Shown here: one piece after another, positions 1 to 6,821 of the stretch | Layout of the letters: the number at the start of each line of letters is the position of its first letter | Numbering within the stretch: the stretch's first letter is position 1 | Assembly (NCBI GenBank): GCA_026706425.1 | Contig: JAPOYW010000281.1 | Location: 1 to 7,919 of the forward strand | DNA length: 7,919 bases | Direction: 5' to 3' | From: Gammaproteobacteria bacterium | GTDB lineage: Bacteria; Pseudomonadota; Gammaproteobacteria; Pseudomonadales; Azotimanducaceae | Notes under the pieces: model-generated | Databases searched by the model: none | The model's input: the letters and a program-made list of their open reading frames with translations, nothing else | Told to the model about the DNA's origin: nothing | Translations under genes and position numbers: made by a program

Positions 1-915
1 GACAAGCGCATCGTTTCGCTGAACCGGCTCACCAAGGACACGACCTTCGACATCTACGATTCGCGGCTCTTCGAGGAGGCGGTGCTGGCGTTCGAATACG
101 GCTACGGGGCCACGACACCAAAGACGCTGGTGGTCTGGGAAGCGCAGTTCGGGGACTTCGCCAACGGCGCCCAGGTCGTGATCGACCAGTTCGTGGTCAG
201 CGGGGAGGCCAAGTGGACGCGCATGTGCGGCTTGGTGATGCTCCTCCCCCACGGCTACGAGGGCCAGGGCCCGGAGCACTCTTCGGCGAGGCTGGAGCGC
301 TACCTGCAGCTGTCGGCCGAGCACAACATCCAAGTCTGCATGCCGACCACGCCGGCGCAGATCTTCCACATGCTGCGCCGCCAGGTGATCCGGCCGCTGC
401 GCAAACCCCTGATCGCCCTCACGCCGAAGAGCCTGTTGCGCCACCGGTTGGCCGTGTCCACCCTCGAAGACCTGACGGACAGGGGATTCCGCCCGGTCCT
501 GGGCGAGGTCGACGACCTCGATCCGGAAGAGGTGAACCGGATCGTGATGTGCAGCGGGAAGGTCTACTACGATCTGCTCGAGGAGCGGCGGGAGGCGGGC
601 CTCGGGAACGTCGCCATCGTCCGTCTGGAGCAACTCTATCCGTTCCCCGAGCGCGAACTTGGCGAGACGATCGCCCGCTACCGGTCGCTCGAATCCGCCG
701 TATGGTGCCAGGAAGAGCCGATGAACCAGGGTGCTTGGTATTCCAGTCAACACCACATGCGCCGGGTCCTGGAACGGCATGATCCCGCCTTGACGTTGAC
801 CTACGCTGGCCGAGACGCCTTCGCGGCACCGGCGAGCGGCTACGCGGGGCGCCACATCCAGCGTCAACGCAGATTAGTACGAGAAGCGCTGTTCGGAGAA
901 GACAATGGCGGATGA
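1..915 (+). CDS. sucA: 2-oxoglutarate dehydrogenase E1 component, C-terminal 304 residues (5' truncated by window)
   Basis: This is the thiamine-diphosphate-dependent E1 subunit of the cytosolic 2-oxoglutarate dehydrogenase complex. It decarboxylates 2-oxoglutarate and hands the succinyl group to the lipoyl arm of SucB. The reading frame is open from base 1 and stops with TGA at 913-915. Visible residues cover the end of the pyrimidine-binding transketolase-like domain and the C-terminal domain. Conserved blocks, numbered within the fragment, are EAQFGDFANGAQ (47-58), LLPHGYEGQGPEHSSARLER (81-100), the PKSLLRH block, VMCSGKVYYDLLE and WCQEEPMNQGAWY. The match to E. coli SucA, compared from memory, is close to the last residues. 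Full-length members are over 900 residues, so about two thirds of the gene lies upstream. The last 11 bases overlap sucB, so the two subunits are probably translationally coupled. Identification is essentially certain. Confidence 0.98.
   Translation, partial: DKRIVSLNRLTKDTTFDIYDSRLFEEAVLAFEYGYGATTPKTLVVWEAQFGDFANGAQVVIDQFVVSGEAKWTRMCGLVMLLPHGYEGQGPEHSSARLERYLQLSAEHNIQVCMPTTPAQIFHMLRRQVIRPLRKPLIALTPKSLLRHRLAVSTLEDLTDRGFRPVLGEVDDLDPEEVNRIVMCSGKVYYDLLEERREAGLGNVAIVRLEQLYPFPERELGETIARYRSLESAVWCQEEPMNQGAWYSSQHHMRRVLERHDPALTLTYAGRDAFAAPASGYAGRHIQRQRRLVREALFGEDNGG
895..900 (+). promoter_or_regulatory. Ribosome binding site of sucB inside the sucA 3' end
   Basis: GGAGAA lies 4 bases before the ATG at 905 and sits within the last codons of sucA. 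It supports the ATG at 905 as the sucB start and therefore the 11-bp overlap between the two genes. Confidence 0.7.
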
Positions 916-2110
916 AGCATTGATCGAGATCCGGACGCCGACCTTCGCTGAGTCCATCTCCGAAGGCACGGTCGCGGTGTGGCACAAGAGCGTGGGCGAG
1001 AGCGTCAAGCGCGACGACGTGCTCCTCGACATCGAGACCGAGAAGGTCGTCATCGAGATCTTCGCGCCGGCCGACGGGGTCGTTGCGGAGATCGTGAAGG
1101 GCGAAGGGGATGTGGTTGAGTCCGAGGATCTGCTCGGGCGGCTGCGCGAGATCGAAGCTGCCGGCGACCAGCCCGCGCCGGTTGCCGAAGTGCCCCGAGC
1201 GGTCCAGGTCGCGGCTTCTCCGGCGGCGCGCAAGCTTGCCGCGGAAGAGGGCATCGATCTCGATGAGGTCGACGGCAGCGGTCGCGACGGCCGGATCACG
1301 AAGGACGACGTGCAGCGCCAGGTCAACGAAGCCCGCGCGGCGCCGGACGTGACGGCCGAGACCGAACCGGCGCCGGCTGCGCCCGCGGAAGGGATCGATA
1401 CCGGCGAACGCGTCGAGCGCCGAGTTCCCATGACCCGGCTTCGCGCCAGCATCGCCGCGCGCCTAGTGGAGGCCCAGCAGACCGCGGCGATGCTGACGAC
1501 CTTCAACGAGGTGGACATGGGTCCGATCATGACCATGCGGCGCCGCTACGGCGACGAGTTCCGGGAGCGGCACAACGGCACCAAGCTCGGTTTCATGAGC
1601 TTCTTCGTGCGGGCGTCGGTCGAAGCGTTGAAGCGGTTCCCGGCGGTCAACGCCACCATCGACGGCAACGACATCGTCTACCACGGCTACTACGACATCG
1701 GCGTCGCTGTCAGTACGGACCGCGGTCTCGTGGTGCCGGTAGTCCGCGATGCCGACGCCCTCGGCATGCACCAGATCGAGGACGCCATCGTCGACTACTC
1801 GGGTCGCGCCCAGGGCGGCAAGCTGGCCCTTGAGGACATGCAGGGCGGCACGTTCACGATCTCCAACGGCGGGGTGTTCGGCTCGCTGCTGTCGACGCCG
1901 ATCCTGAATCCGCCGCAGACCGGCATCCTCGGCATGCACAAGATCGAAGAGCGGCCCATGGTGGTGGACGGGGAGATCGTTGCGCGGCCGATGATGTACC
2001 TCGCGCTGTCCTACGACCACCGGCTCATCGACGGGCGCGAGGCGGTGAGCTTCCTGGTGACAGTGAAGCAGTTGGTCGAAGACCCCGCCCGCATCCTGTT
2101 GGAGTTGTAG
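905..2110 (+). CDS. sucB: Dihydrolipoyllysine-residue succinyltransferase, E2 of 2-oxoglutarate dehydrogenase
   Basis: This is the core E2 subunit. It accepts the succinyl group from E1 on its lipoyl arm and transfers it to CoA. The protein has 401 residues, very near the E. coli length of about 405. Domains in order: an N-terminal biotinyl-lipoyl domain (about 5-82) with the lipoylated lysine K47 in the ETEKVV motif; an Ala/Pro/Glu-rich linker; the peripheral subunit-binding domain (about 104-137, SPAARKLAAEEGID...GRDGRITKDDV); a second flexible linker; and the acyltransferase domain (about 172-401). The active site HRLIDG gives H372 and D376, and the TFTISNGGVFGS block is present. There is a single lipoyl domain, as expected for SucB. 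The start is set by the GGAGAA at 895-900. The gene overlaps sucA and is followed 2 bases later by lpd. Confidence 0.98.
   Translation: MADEALIEIRTPTFAESISEGTVAVWHKSVGESVKRDDVLLDIETEKVVIEIFAPADGVVAEIVKGEGDVVESEDLLGRLREIEAAGDQPAPVAEVPRAVQVAASPAARKLAAEEGIDLDEVDGSGRDGRITKDDVQRQVNEARAAPDVTAETEPAPAAPAEGIDTGERVERRVPMTRLRASIAARLVEAQQTAAMLTTFNEVDMGPIMTMRRRYGDEFRERHNGTKLGFMSFFVRASVEALKRFPAVNATIDGNDIVYHGYYDIGVAVSTDRGLVVPVVRDADALGMHQIEDAIVDYSGRAQGGKLALEDMQGGTFTISNGGVFGSLLSTPILNPPQTGILGMHKIEERPMVVDGEIVARPMMYLALSYDHRLIDGREAVSFLVTVKQLVEDPARILLEL
2101..2104 (+). promoter_or_regulatory. Ribosome binding site of lpd within the sucB 3' end
   Basis: GGAG lies 8 bases before the ATG at 2113 and inside the last codons of sucB. 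It supports the start used for lpd and tight coupling to sucB. Confidence 0.6.
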
Positions 2111-2112
2111 CC

Positions 2113-3546
2113 ATGGCCAAGTACGACGTAATCGTCATCGGGGCGGGACCCTCGGGCTACGCTGCGGCGATCCGGGCGGCGCAGCTTGGGATGAACACGG
2201 CCTGCGTCGACAAGTCGCTCGGGAAGGACGGCAGGCCGACCTTGGGGGGGACGTGCCTGAATTGGGGGTGCATCCCGTCGAAGGCGCTCCTCGACGCTTC
2301 CCACAAGTATGTCGAGGCGAAAGAGAATTTCGTCGACTTCGGCATCGACGTCGGCGAACTCTCCATGGACGTGCCGCGGATGATCGCCCAGAAGGACGCG
2401 GTGGTGGATCGGCTCACCGGGGGCATAGCGGGCTTGTTCCAGGGCAACGGGGTGACGCAGTTGTCGGGTCGCGGGAAACTGCTTGCCGGGCGGCGCGTGG
2501 AGTTCACGCCGCACGAGGGCGCTGCCGAGATCCTCGAGGCCGACCACGTCGTACTGGCGCCGGGGTCGGTACCGGTGGAAATCCCGCCGACTCCGCTGAC
2601 CGACGACGTGATCGTCGACTCAACCGGGGCGTTGGAGTTCGAGAGCGTGCCGTCGCGGCTCGGGGTCATCGGCGCCGGAGTCATCGGACTGGAACTCGGC
2701 AGCGTCTGGGGTCGGCTCGGATCCGACGTCGTCATCCTCGAAGCGCTCGAAGACTTCCTACCCGTGGCAGACCCGCGCATCGCGAGAGACGCCCTGCGCG
2801 AATTCGGCAAGCAGGGCCTCGACATCCGGCTCGGCACCCGGGTGATAGGGGCCGAGGTGACCGATGCCGGCGTTGCCGTCGCGTACCAGGACAAGGACGG
2901 CGGCAAGTCCCTGACCGTGGACAAGCTCATCGTGGCGGTGGGCCGGGTTCCCTATACGGAGGGGCTCTTGGCACCGGACAGCGGCGTCAACCTCGACGAA
3001 CGGGGGTTCCTCTACGTGGACGACCTGTGCGCCACCGACGCGCCGGAGGTCTACGCCATCGGCGACGTGGTACGGGGACCGATGCTGGCGCACAAGGGCA
3101 TGGAAGAGGGTGTCATGGTGGTCGAGCGTATCGCCGGCCACAAGCCGCTGGTGAACTACGACTGCGTGCCATCGGTGATCTACACCCATCCGGAGATCGC
3201 CTGGGTGGGCAAGACCGAACAGGAACTGAAGGCCGACGGCGACGCATACCGGGTGGGATCGTTCGCCTTCGCCGCCACCGGTCGCGCCCTGGCCGGAAAC
3301 GAGGGCGTGGGGTTGGTCAAACTACTCGCCGATGCGGAGACTGACCGGATTCTGGGGGTACACATTCTCGGTCCTCAGGCCAGCGAGTTGATCGCCCAGG
3401 CCGTGATCGCCATGGAGTTCGGGGCCAGCGCGGAAGACTTGGGGCTCACGATGTTCGCCCACCCGACCCTGTCCGAGGCGGTGCACGAAGCCGCGCTCGG
3501 CATCAGCGGCAACGCCATCCACATGGTCAACAGGAGGAAGACTTGA
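2113..3546 (+). CDS. lpd: Dihydrolipoyl dehydrogenase, E3 component (LpdG type)
   Basis: This FAD flavoprotein reoxidises the dihydrolipoyl arm of SucB and reduces NAD+. It has 477 residues, a normal length. The FAD-binding GAGPSG motif is at 10-15. The redox-active disulfide C48/C53 lies in GTCLNWGCIPSKALL, with Trp where Val is more usual. The NAD-binding GAGVIG motif is at 187-192. The second FAD motif YAIGDVV has D318. The C-terminal dimerisation domain has the catalytic pair H450 and E455 in HPTLSE. The long insert between the N-terminal strand and LGGTC (SLGKDGRPT) resembles the Pseudomonas LpdG form more than E. coli Lpd, which is my recollection rather than an alignment. It sits 2 bases after sucB, so it is probably the dedicated E3 of this complex, though such E3s often also serve other lipoyl enzymes. 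Confidence 0.97.
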   Translation: MAKYDVIVIGAGPSGYAAAIRAAQLGMNTACVDKSLGKDGRPTLGGTCLNWGCIPSKALLDASHKYVEAKENFVDFGIDVGELSMDVPRMIAQKDAVVDRLTGGIAGLFQGNGVTQLSGRGKLLAGRRVEFTPHEGAAEILEADHVVLAPGSVPVEIPPTPLTDDVIVDSTGALEFESVPSRLGVIGAGVIGLELGSVWGRLGSDVVILEALEDFLPVADPRIARDALREFGKQGLDIRLGTRVIGAEVTDAGVAVAYQDKDGGKSLTVDKLIVAVGRVPYTEGLLAPDSGVNLDERGFLYVDDLCATDAPEVYAIGDVVRGPMLAHKGMEEGVMVVERIAGHKPLVNYDCVPSVIYTHPEIAWVGKTEQELKADGDAYRVGSFAFAATGRALAGNEGVGLVKLLADAETDRILGVHILGPQASELIAQAVIAMEFGASAEDLGLTMFAHPTLSEAVHEAALGISGNAIHMVNRRKT

Positions 3547-3566
3547 CCGGCAGAGCACCAAGATGA
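3532..3566 (+). promoter_or_regulatory. lpd-sucC junction: strong Shine-Dalgarno plus 7-codon TTG mini-ORF leading into sucC
   Basis: AGGAGG at 3532-3537 is the best ribosome binding site near sucC, but it lies 25 bases before the sucC ATG, too far to serve it directly. It is 5 bases before TTG at 3543-3545. That TTG opens a 7-codon frame (M/L-T-G-R-A-P-R) ending in TGA at 3564-3566, which overlaps the sucC start as ATGA. The TTG also overlaps the lpd stop as TTGA. The geometry is directly visible; its use as a reinitiation relay is inference. Confidence 0.35.
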
Positions 3567-4732
3567 ACCTGCACGAGTACCAAGCCAAGGCCTTGTTCAG
3601 GGACTTCGGTCTTCCGGTCTCGCAGGGCAAGGCCGTGGACACCCCCGGCGAAGCCGTGGAGGCGGCCAAGGAACTCGGCGGCGATCGGTGGGTCTGCAAG
3701 GTCCAGGTGCACGCCGGCGGCCGCGGCAAGGCCGGCGGCGTTCGGTTGGTCGACGACCTCGACAGCGTTCGCGACTTCGCGACCGAATGGCTGGGCGAGC
3801 GCCTGGTGACGGTGCAAACCGACGCCGGGGGCCAACCGGTGGCCAAGATCTTCGTCGAGGAAGCCGCCAACATCGACCGGGAACTCTATCTCGGTGCCGT
3901 GGTGGACCGGGCCAGCCGACGCGTCGTGGTCATGGCCTCCACGGAAGGCGGCGTCGAGATCGAACAGGTGGCCGCCGAGACCCCGGAGAAAATCCTGCGC
4001 GCGGCCATCGATCCCGCGACGGGCCCGCAACCGTTCCAAGGCCGTGCCATGGCCTTCTCGCTGGGTCTCGAAGGCAAGCAGGTCAACCAGTTCGCGGACA
4101 TCTTCGTCAACCTCGTCCGGCTGTTCCAGGATCTCGACTGTTCGCTCGTGGAAGTCAATCCGCTGGTCGTGACCGGCGACGGCGACGTGCATTGCCTCGA
4201 CGCCAAGATCAACATCGACAACAACGCCCTGTACCGGCAACCGGCGGTGGCAGCGTTGCGGGACCCCAGCCAGGAAGACGAACGCGAAGCCCAGGCCGAC
4301 GAGTTCGGCCTCAACTACGTGGCCCTCGACGGCAATATCGGCTGCATGGTCAACGGCGCCGGTCTCGCCATGGGCACCATGGATCTCGTCAAGCTGCACG
4401 GCGGCAATCCGGCGAACTTCCTCGACGTGGGAGGCGGCGCCACGGAGGAAGCGGTGGCGGAGGCCTTCAAAATCATCCTCTCGGACGACGCCGTGAAGGC
4501 GGTGCTGATCAACATCTTCGGCGGCATCGTGTCCTGCAAGATCATCGCCGAAGGCATCATCGCGGCGGTGCAGCAGGTGGGGGTCAAGGTGCCGGTCATC
4601 GTCCGCTTCGAGGGCAACAACGCCGCGGCGGGTCTGGCCGCCTTGGAAGAGAGCGGCCTCGCCATCGCGACAGCGGCCTCGCTGGAGGATGCCGCCACCC
4701 AGGCGGTTGCCGCCGCCGGAGCCGGCTCGTGA
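3563..4732 (+). CDS. sucC: Succinyl-CoA synthetase (ADP/GDP-forming), beta subunit
   Basis: This is the nucleotide-binding subunit of the TCA-cycle enzyme that converts succinyl-CoA, phosphate and NDP to succinate, CoA and NTP. It has 389 residues; E. coli SucC has 388. The start MNLHEYQAKALF is the canonical N-terminus of the family. The ATP-grasp domain carries K46 and the GGRGKAGG loop (52-59). The ligase CoA-binding domain shows GNIGCMVNGAGLAMGTMD, the glycine-rich DVGGGATEEAV block and INIFGGIVSCKIIAEGI; the E. coli version has Arg-Cys-Asp where this has Ser-Cys-Lys. The ATG at 3563 has no strong Shine-Dalgarno at ordinary spacing. The stop TGA overlaps the sucD GTG by 4 bases. Whether it prefers ADP or GDP cannot be read from the sequence. 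Confidence 0.98.
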   Translation: MNLHEYQAKALFRDFGLPVSQGKAVDTPGEAVEAAKELGGDRWVCKVQVHAGGRGKAGGVRLVDDLDSVRDFATEWLGERLVTVQTDAGGQPVAKIFVEEAANIDRELYLGAVVDRASRRVVVMASTEGGVEIEQVAAETPEKILRAAIDPATGPQPFQGRAMAFSLGLEGKQVNQFADIFVNLVRLFQDLDCSLVEVNPLVVTGDGDVHCLDAKINIDNNALYRQPAVAALRDPSQEDEREAQADEFGLNYVALDGNIGCMVNGAGLAMGTMDLVKLHGGNPANFLDVGGGATEEAVAEAFKIILSDDAVKAVLINIFGGIVSCKIIAEGIIAAVQQVGVKVPVIVRFEGNNAAAGLAALEESGLAIATAASLEDAATQAVAAAGAGS

Positions 4733-5604
4733 GCATCCTGGTAGATCGCGATACCCAGGTCATCTGCCAAGGGTTCACCGGCTCCCAGGGGACGCTGCAC
4801 AGCGAGCAGGCCATTGCCTACGGGACGCAACTCGTCGGCGGCGTGACCCCGGGAAAGGGCGGCTCGACGCACCTGGACCGGCCCGTGTTCGATACCGTGT
4901 CCGGGGCGGTGGCGGAGACGGGCGCCACGGTTTCCGTGATCTACGTGCCGGCCCGGTTCTGCAAGGACTCGATCCTGGAGGCCATCGACGCCGGAATCGA
5001 ACTGATCGTCTGCATCACGGAAGGGATCCCCACCCTGGACATGCTGATCGTGAAGGATCGGCTGGACACGCTGGGCACCCGGCTGATCGGCCCGAACTGT
5101 CCCGGCGTGATCACCCCGGGCGAATGCAAGATCGGCATCATGCCCGGGGACATCCACCTGCCTGGGAAGGTCGGCGTGGTGTCCCGGTCGGGTACCCTCA
5201 CCTACGAAGCGGTCAAGCAGACCACCGACAAGGGTTTCGGCCAATCGACCTGCGTCGGCATCGGCGGCGATCCGATACCGGGCACCCACTTCACCGACGT
5301 GCTGGCACTCTTCGAGTCGGACCCGGCCACGGAGGCGATCGTGCTGGTCGGCGAGATCGGCGGCACGGCGGAGGAGGAGGCCGCCGCGTTCATCGCGGAC
5401 AACGTCACCAAGCCCGTTGTGGCGTATATCGCGGGCGTCACGGCGCCGCCCGGCAAACGCATGGGCCATGCCGGCGCGATCATCGCCGGCGGCAAGGGCA
5501 CGGCGGCGGAGAAGTACGAAGCCCTCGAGGGGGCCGGGGTGAAGACCGTGAAAAGCCTGGCCGAGATCGGGGACGCGATTGGGGAGGTCATGGGCTGGGA
5601 TTAG
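4729..5604 (+). CDS. sucD: Succinyl-CoA synthetase, alpha subunit
   Basis: This subunit binds CoA and carries the phosphohistidine of succinyl-CoA synthetase. It has 291 residues, close to the E. coli length of about 289. I start it at GTG 4729, which gives SILVDRDTQVICQGFTG, the family N-terminus. An upstream start would run through sucC in another frame and makes no sense. The N-terminal Rossmann CoA-binding domain has QGFTGSQGT (14-22), and the IGPNCPG motif includes C124. The C-terminal ligase domain has GIGGDPIPG, the GEIGG motif and the catalytic H247 in RMGHAGAIIAGGKGT. The GTGA overlap with the sucC stop implies translational coupling, which suits an equimolar alpha/beta enzyme. It is the last gene of the operon. 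Confidence 0.98.
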   Translation: MSILVDRDTQVICQGFTGSQGTLHSEQAIAYGTQLVGGVTPGKGGSTHLDRPVFDTVSGAVAETGATVSVIYVPARFCKDSILEAIDAGIELIVCITEGIPTLDMLIVKDRLDTLGTRLIGPNCPGVITPGECKIGIMPGDIHLPGKVGVVSRSGTLTYEAVKQTTDKGFGQSTCVGIGGDPIPGTHFTDVLALFESDPATEAIVLVGEIGGTAEEEAAAFIADNVTKPVVAYIAGVTAPPGKRMGHAGAIIAGGKGTAAEKYEALEGAGVKTVKSLAEIGDAIGEVMGWD

Positions 5605-5623
5605 CCGATCACTCCCGGATCGG
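5605..5623 (+). terminator. Possible weak terminator hairpin after sucD
   Basis: CCGATC (5605-5610) pairs with GATCGG (5618-5623) around a 7-base loop, immediately after the sucD stop. No T-tract follows, so it is not a classical intrinsic terminator. A second short hairpin, GCCTC-GCG-GAGGC, lies at 5675-5687. Either may protect or end the operon transcript. I see nothing else in 5605-5699. Confidence 0.25.
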
Positions 5624-5699
5624 TTCGCGTACATCGCCTTGGATCTGGATCGCCATCCGGTCGCACACCGACCGGCCTCGCGGAGGCTTGCCTGCAGGG

Positions 5700-6687
5700 T
5701 TTCAGATACGGCGACAGGTGCTCGCGGGCGAACGCGTCGACGAGCGGCGCGAAGCGCTGCGGGATGTGGTCGCGGCCGAGGAAGCGGCGCACGACGTTGG
5801 CGTTCTTGCCCTCGACCAGCGCGTTGTCGGTGGAGCGCCGCGGCCGCGACTTGGTGAAGTCGCGGACGTGCAGCTTGTCGAGCAGCGCGGCGACGGTGTG
5901 GTTGACGTACTCGGAGCCGGCGGGTCTCTACGCGACGCGTTGTCGGCGCGGAAGCCGACCACGACGAACGGGAACAGCCCGAGCAGACCGTCGAGCACCG
6001 GCACGAGGAAGCGCTCGGAGATCGCCGCGACCGCGCCGACGTACTCGTACTGGGTGACCTCGTCGACCAGGTTGATCAGGTACACGCCCTTGGCGCCGTC
6101 GCGGTCGCCCTGGTGGACGGTGTCGACGCGCAGGAAGCCGGGCATCCCGTCCGGCTGCGGCGCGCGGCGCTCGCCCACCGACACCGTCGTCGCCTTCGTC
6201 CCCCCGACCGTCGTGCGCCGCGCCGGTAGGTCCGCGAACCCCGCAGGTCGTGGATGTGGCTCGCCGAGATCCCGGCCAGACGCTCGAAGCGCACGTCGCC
6301 GAACACGTGGTGCTCGCGGTGCAGCACGACCCGCGTCGCCAGCCCGGACATCTGGCCGAGATCCTCGTGCACCTGCGCCAGCAGACGCACGTCGGCCGGC
6401 GTGTAGGCCCGCGCGAACGGCCGGCCCCGGTTGCCGTCCCGGCGGTCGACCACCTTCGCCGTCTCGCGGTGCTGGCGGATCAGCCGCGTGAGCTGGGCGC
6501 GCGAGTAGCCCGTGGTCTTCGCCAGGCAGCGCTTCACCAGCGCCTTCGAGGGCTTGTCCAGGGCGCGGTAGCCGAGCCGCGTCAGCGTCCGGGCCACGAA
6601 GGCGTAGGCGCCGTCCCGGTCCAGGGGTTCAAAATCCACCGGCTCGTTCGCCTCCACGAAGGCGGCAACCTGCCCGATGGTCCGAAT
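5700..6687 (-). pseudogene. DDE (integrase-core) transposase, frameshifted and truncated
   Basis: Joined across three frames, the protein reads as an integrase-catalytic-domain transposase of the kind sometimes filed under IS481-like or ISNCY elements. The ISfinder family is not certain. Segment 1 (about 6687-6220) has a helix-turn-helix region (GYSRAQLTRLIRQHRETAKV) and FERLAGISASHIHDLRGSRTY. Segment 2 (about 6214-5939) starts TTVGGTKATTVSVGERRAPQ and holds catalytic D1 in RVDTVHQGD (codon 6124-6122) and D2 in FRADN (codon 5944-5942). Segment 3 (about 5918-5700) continues GSEYVNHTV to STDNALVEGKN, with catalytic E at 5813-5811, and ends near HIPQRFAPLVDAFAREHLSPYL. A net one-base shift lies at about 6214-6222, and a 20-bp insertion at 5919-5938 splits segments 2 and 3. 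The frame opens after a TGA at 6708-6706 with no ATG; ATT at 6687-6685 stands where the family start would be expected. The C-terminus is missing. It should be inactive. Confidence 0.75.
5919..5938 (-). other. 20-bp insertion within the transposase catalytic D2 motif
   Basis: On the - strand, coding sequence for FRADN ends at 5939 and GSEYVNHTV resumes at 5918. The family reads these two pieces contiguously as DNGSE. The intervening 20 bases shift the frame by two and separate the second catalytic Asp from its downstream motif. I see no second copy of these 20 bases in the window. Confidence 0.6.
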
Positions 6688-6741
6688 CCGTTCGGGTCTG
6701 AAGTGTCACGATCATCTCTCGATGATCCCCGACTCGCCGAC

Positions 6742-6762
6742 TTCAGGCTCACTTTGCGTTGG
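6742..6762 (-). repeat. Direct repeat copy 1 at the insertion-sequence end
   Basis: This is a 21-bp unit, beginning TTCAGGCTCA on the + strand and ending TTGG. It matches the unit at 6777-6797 in 17 of 21 positions, with a 35-bp period. It lies in the non-coding leader between the transposase frame and the element end, where transposase binding sites are expected. Confidence 0.6.
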
Positions 6763-6776
6763 AATCGCACTTCACG

Positions 6777-6797
6777 TTCAGGCTCATGTCGCATTGG
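6777..6797 (-). repeat. Direct repeat copy 2 at the insertion-sequence end
   Basis: This is the partner of the 6742-6762 unit. The first 10 bases are identical and 17 of 21 match overall. It is the outer copy, only about 3 bases inside the proposed element tip TGTCC (- strand, 6800-6796). Confidence 0.6.
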
Positions 6798-6801
6798 ACA
6801 A

Positions 6802-6821
6802 GGCTCAGCCGAGCCTGAGCC
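6802..6821. repeat. 7-bp inverted repeat at the Uma2/insertion-sequence junction
   Basis: GGCTCAG (6802-6808) and CTGAGCC (6815-6821) flank a 6-base loop. It covers the last codons of the broken Uma2 frame and its TGA. AGGCTCA also recurs in the element-end repeats (6745-6751, 6780-6786), so this may be an insertion-preference site or chance in GC-rich DNA. Confidence 0.4.

Larger units (their letters stand above)
5700..6800 (-). mobile_element. Decayed insertion-sequence remnant (rve/DDE family)
   Basis: The remnant holds a broken DDE transposase read on the - strand plus about 100 bp of the element end on the transposase 5' side. That end contains two 21-bp imperfect direct repeats and appears to stop near 6800, where Uma2 coding sequence resumes. 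On the sucD side the transposase becomes unrecognisable at about 5700, and I cannot find a matching inverted end in 5605-5700. The element has therefore lost its distal end by deletion or rearrangement. The boundary at 6800 is accurate to perhaps 6 bases. Confidence 0.65.

Noticed and set aside
4315..5634. Long open frame on the - strand (439 codons) opposite sucC/sucD
   Set aside because: It is antisense to clear sucC and sucD, with composition typical of the mirror frame of GC-rich genes, and shows no recognisable domain.
5639..5660. Short GGATC/GATCC-type repeats after sucD
   Set aside because: Stems of only 4 bases in GC-rich DNA; no support for a structured element.
4689..6491. Long + strand open frame (600 codons) from the sucC end through the insertion-sequence remnant
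   Set aside because: It is Arg/Gly/Pro-rich, runs out of frame through sucD and antisense through the transposase, and has no family motif.
5700..6687. Programmed frameshifting in the transposase
   Set aside because: No A-rich or other classic slippery site is seen at the junctions. The second shift is a 20-base insertion, and the start and C-terminus are also lost, so decay explains it better.
6742..6797. CRISPR-like repeats
   Set aside because: There are only two imperfect copies with a 14-base gap, located at an insertion-sequence end.
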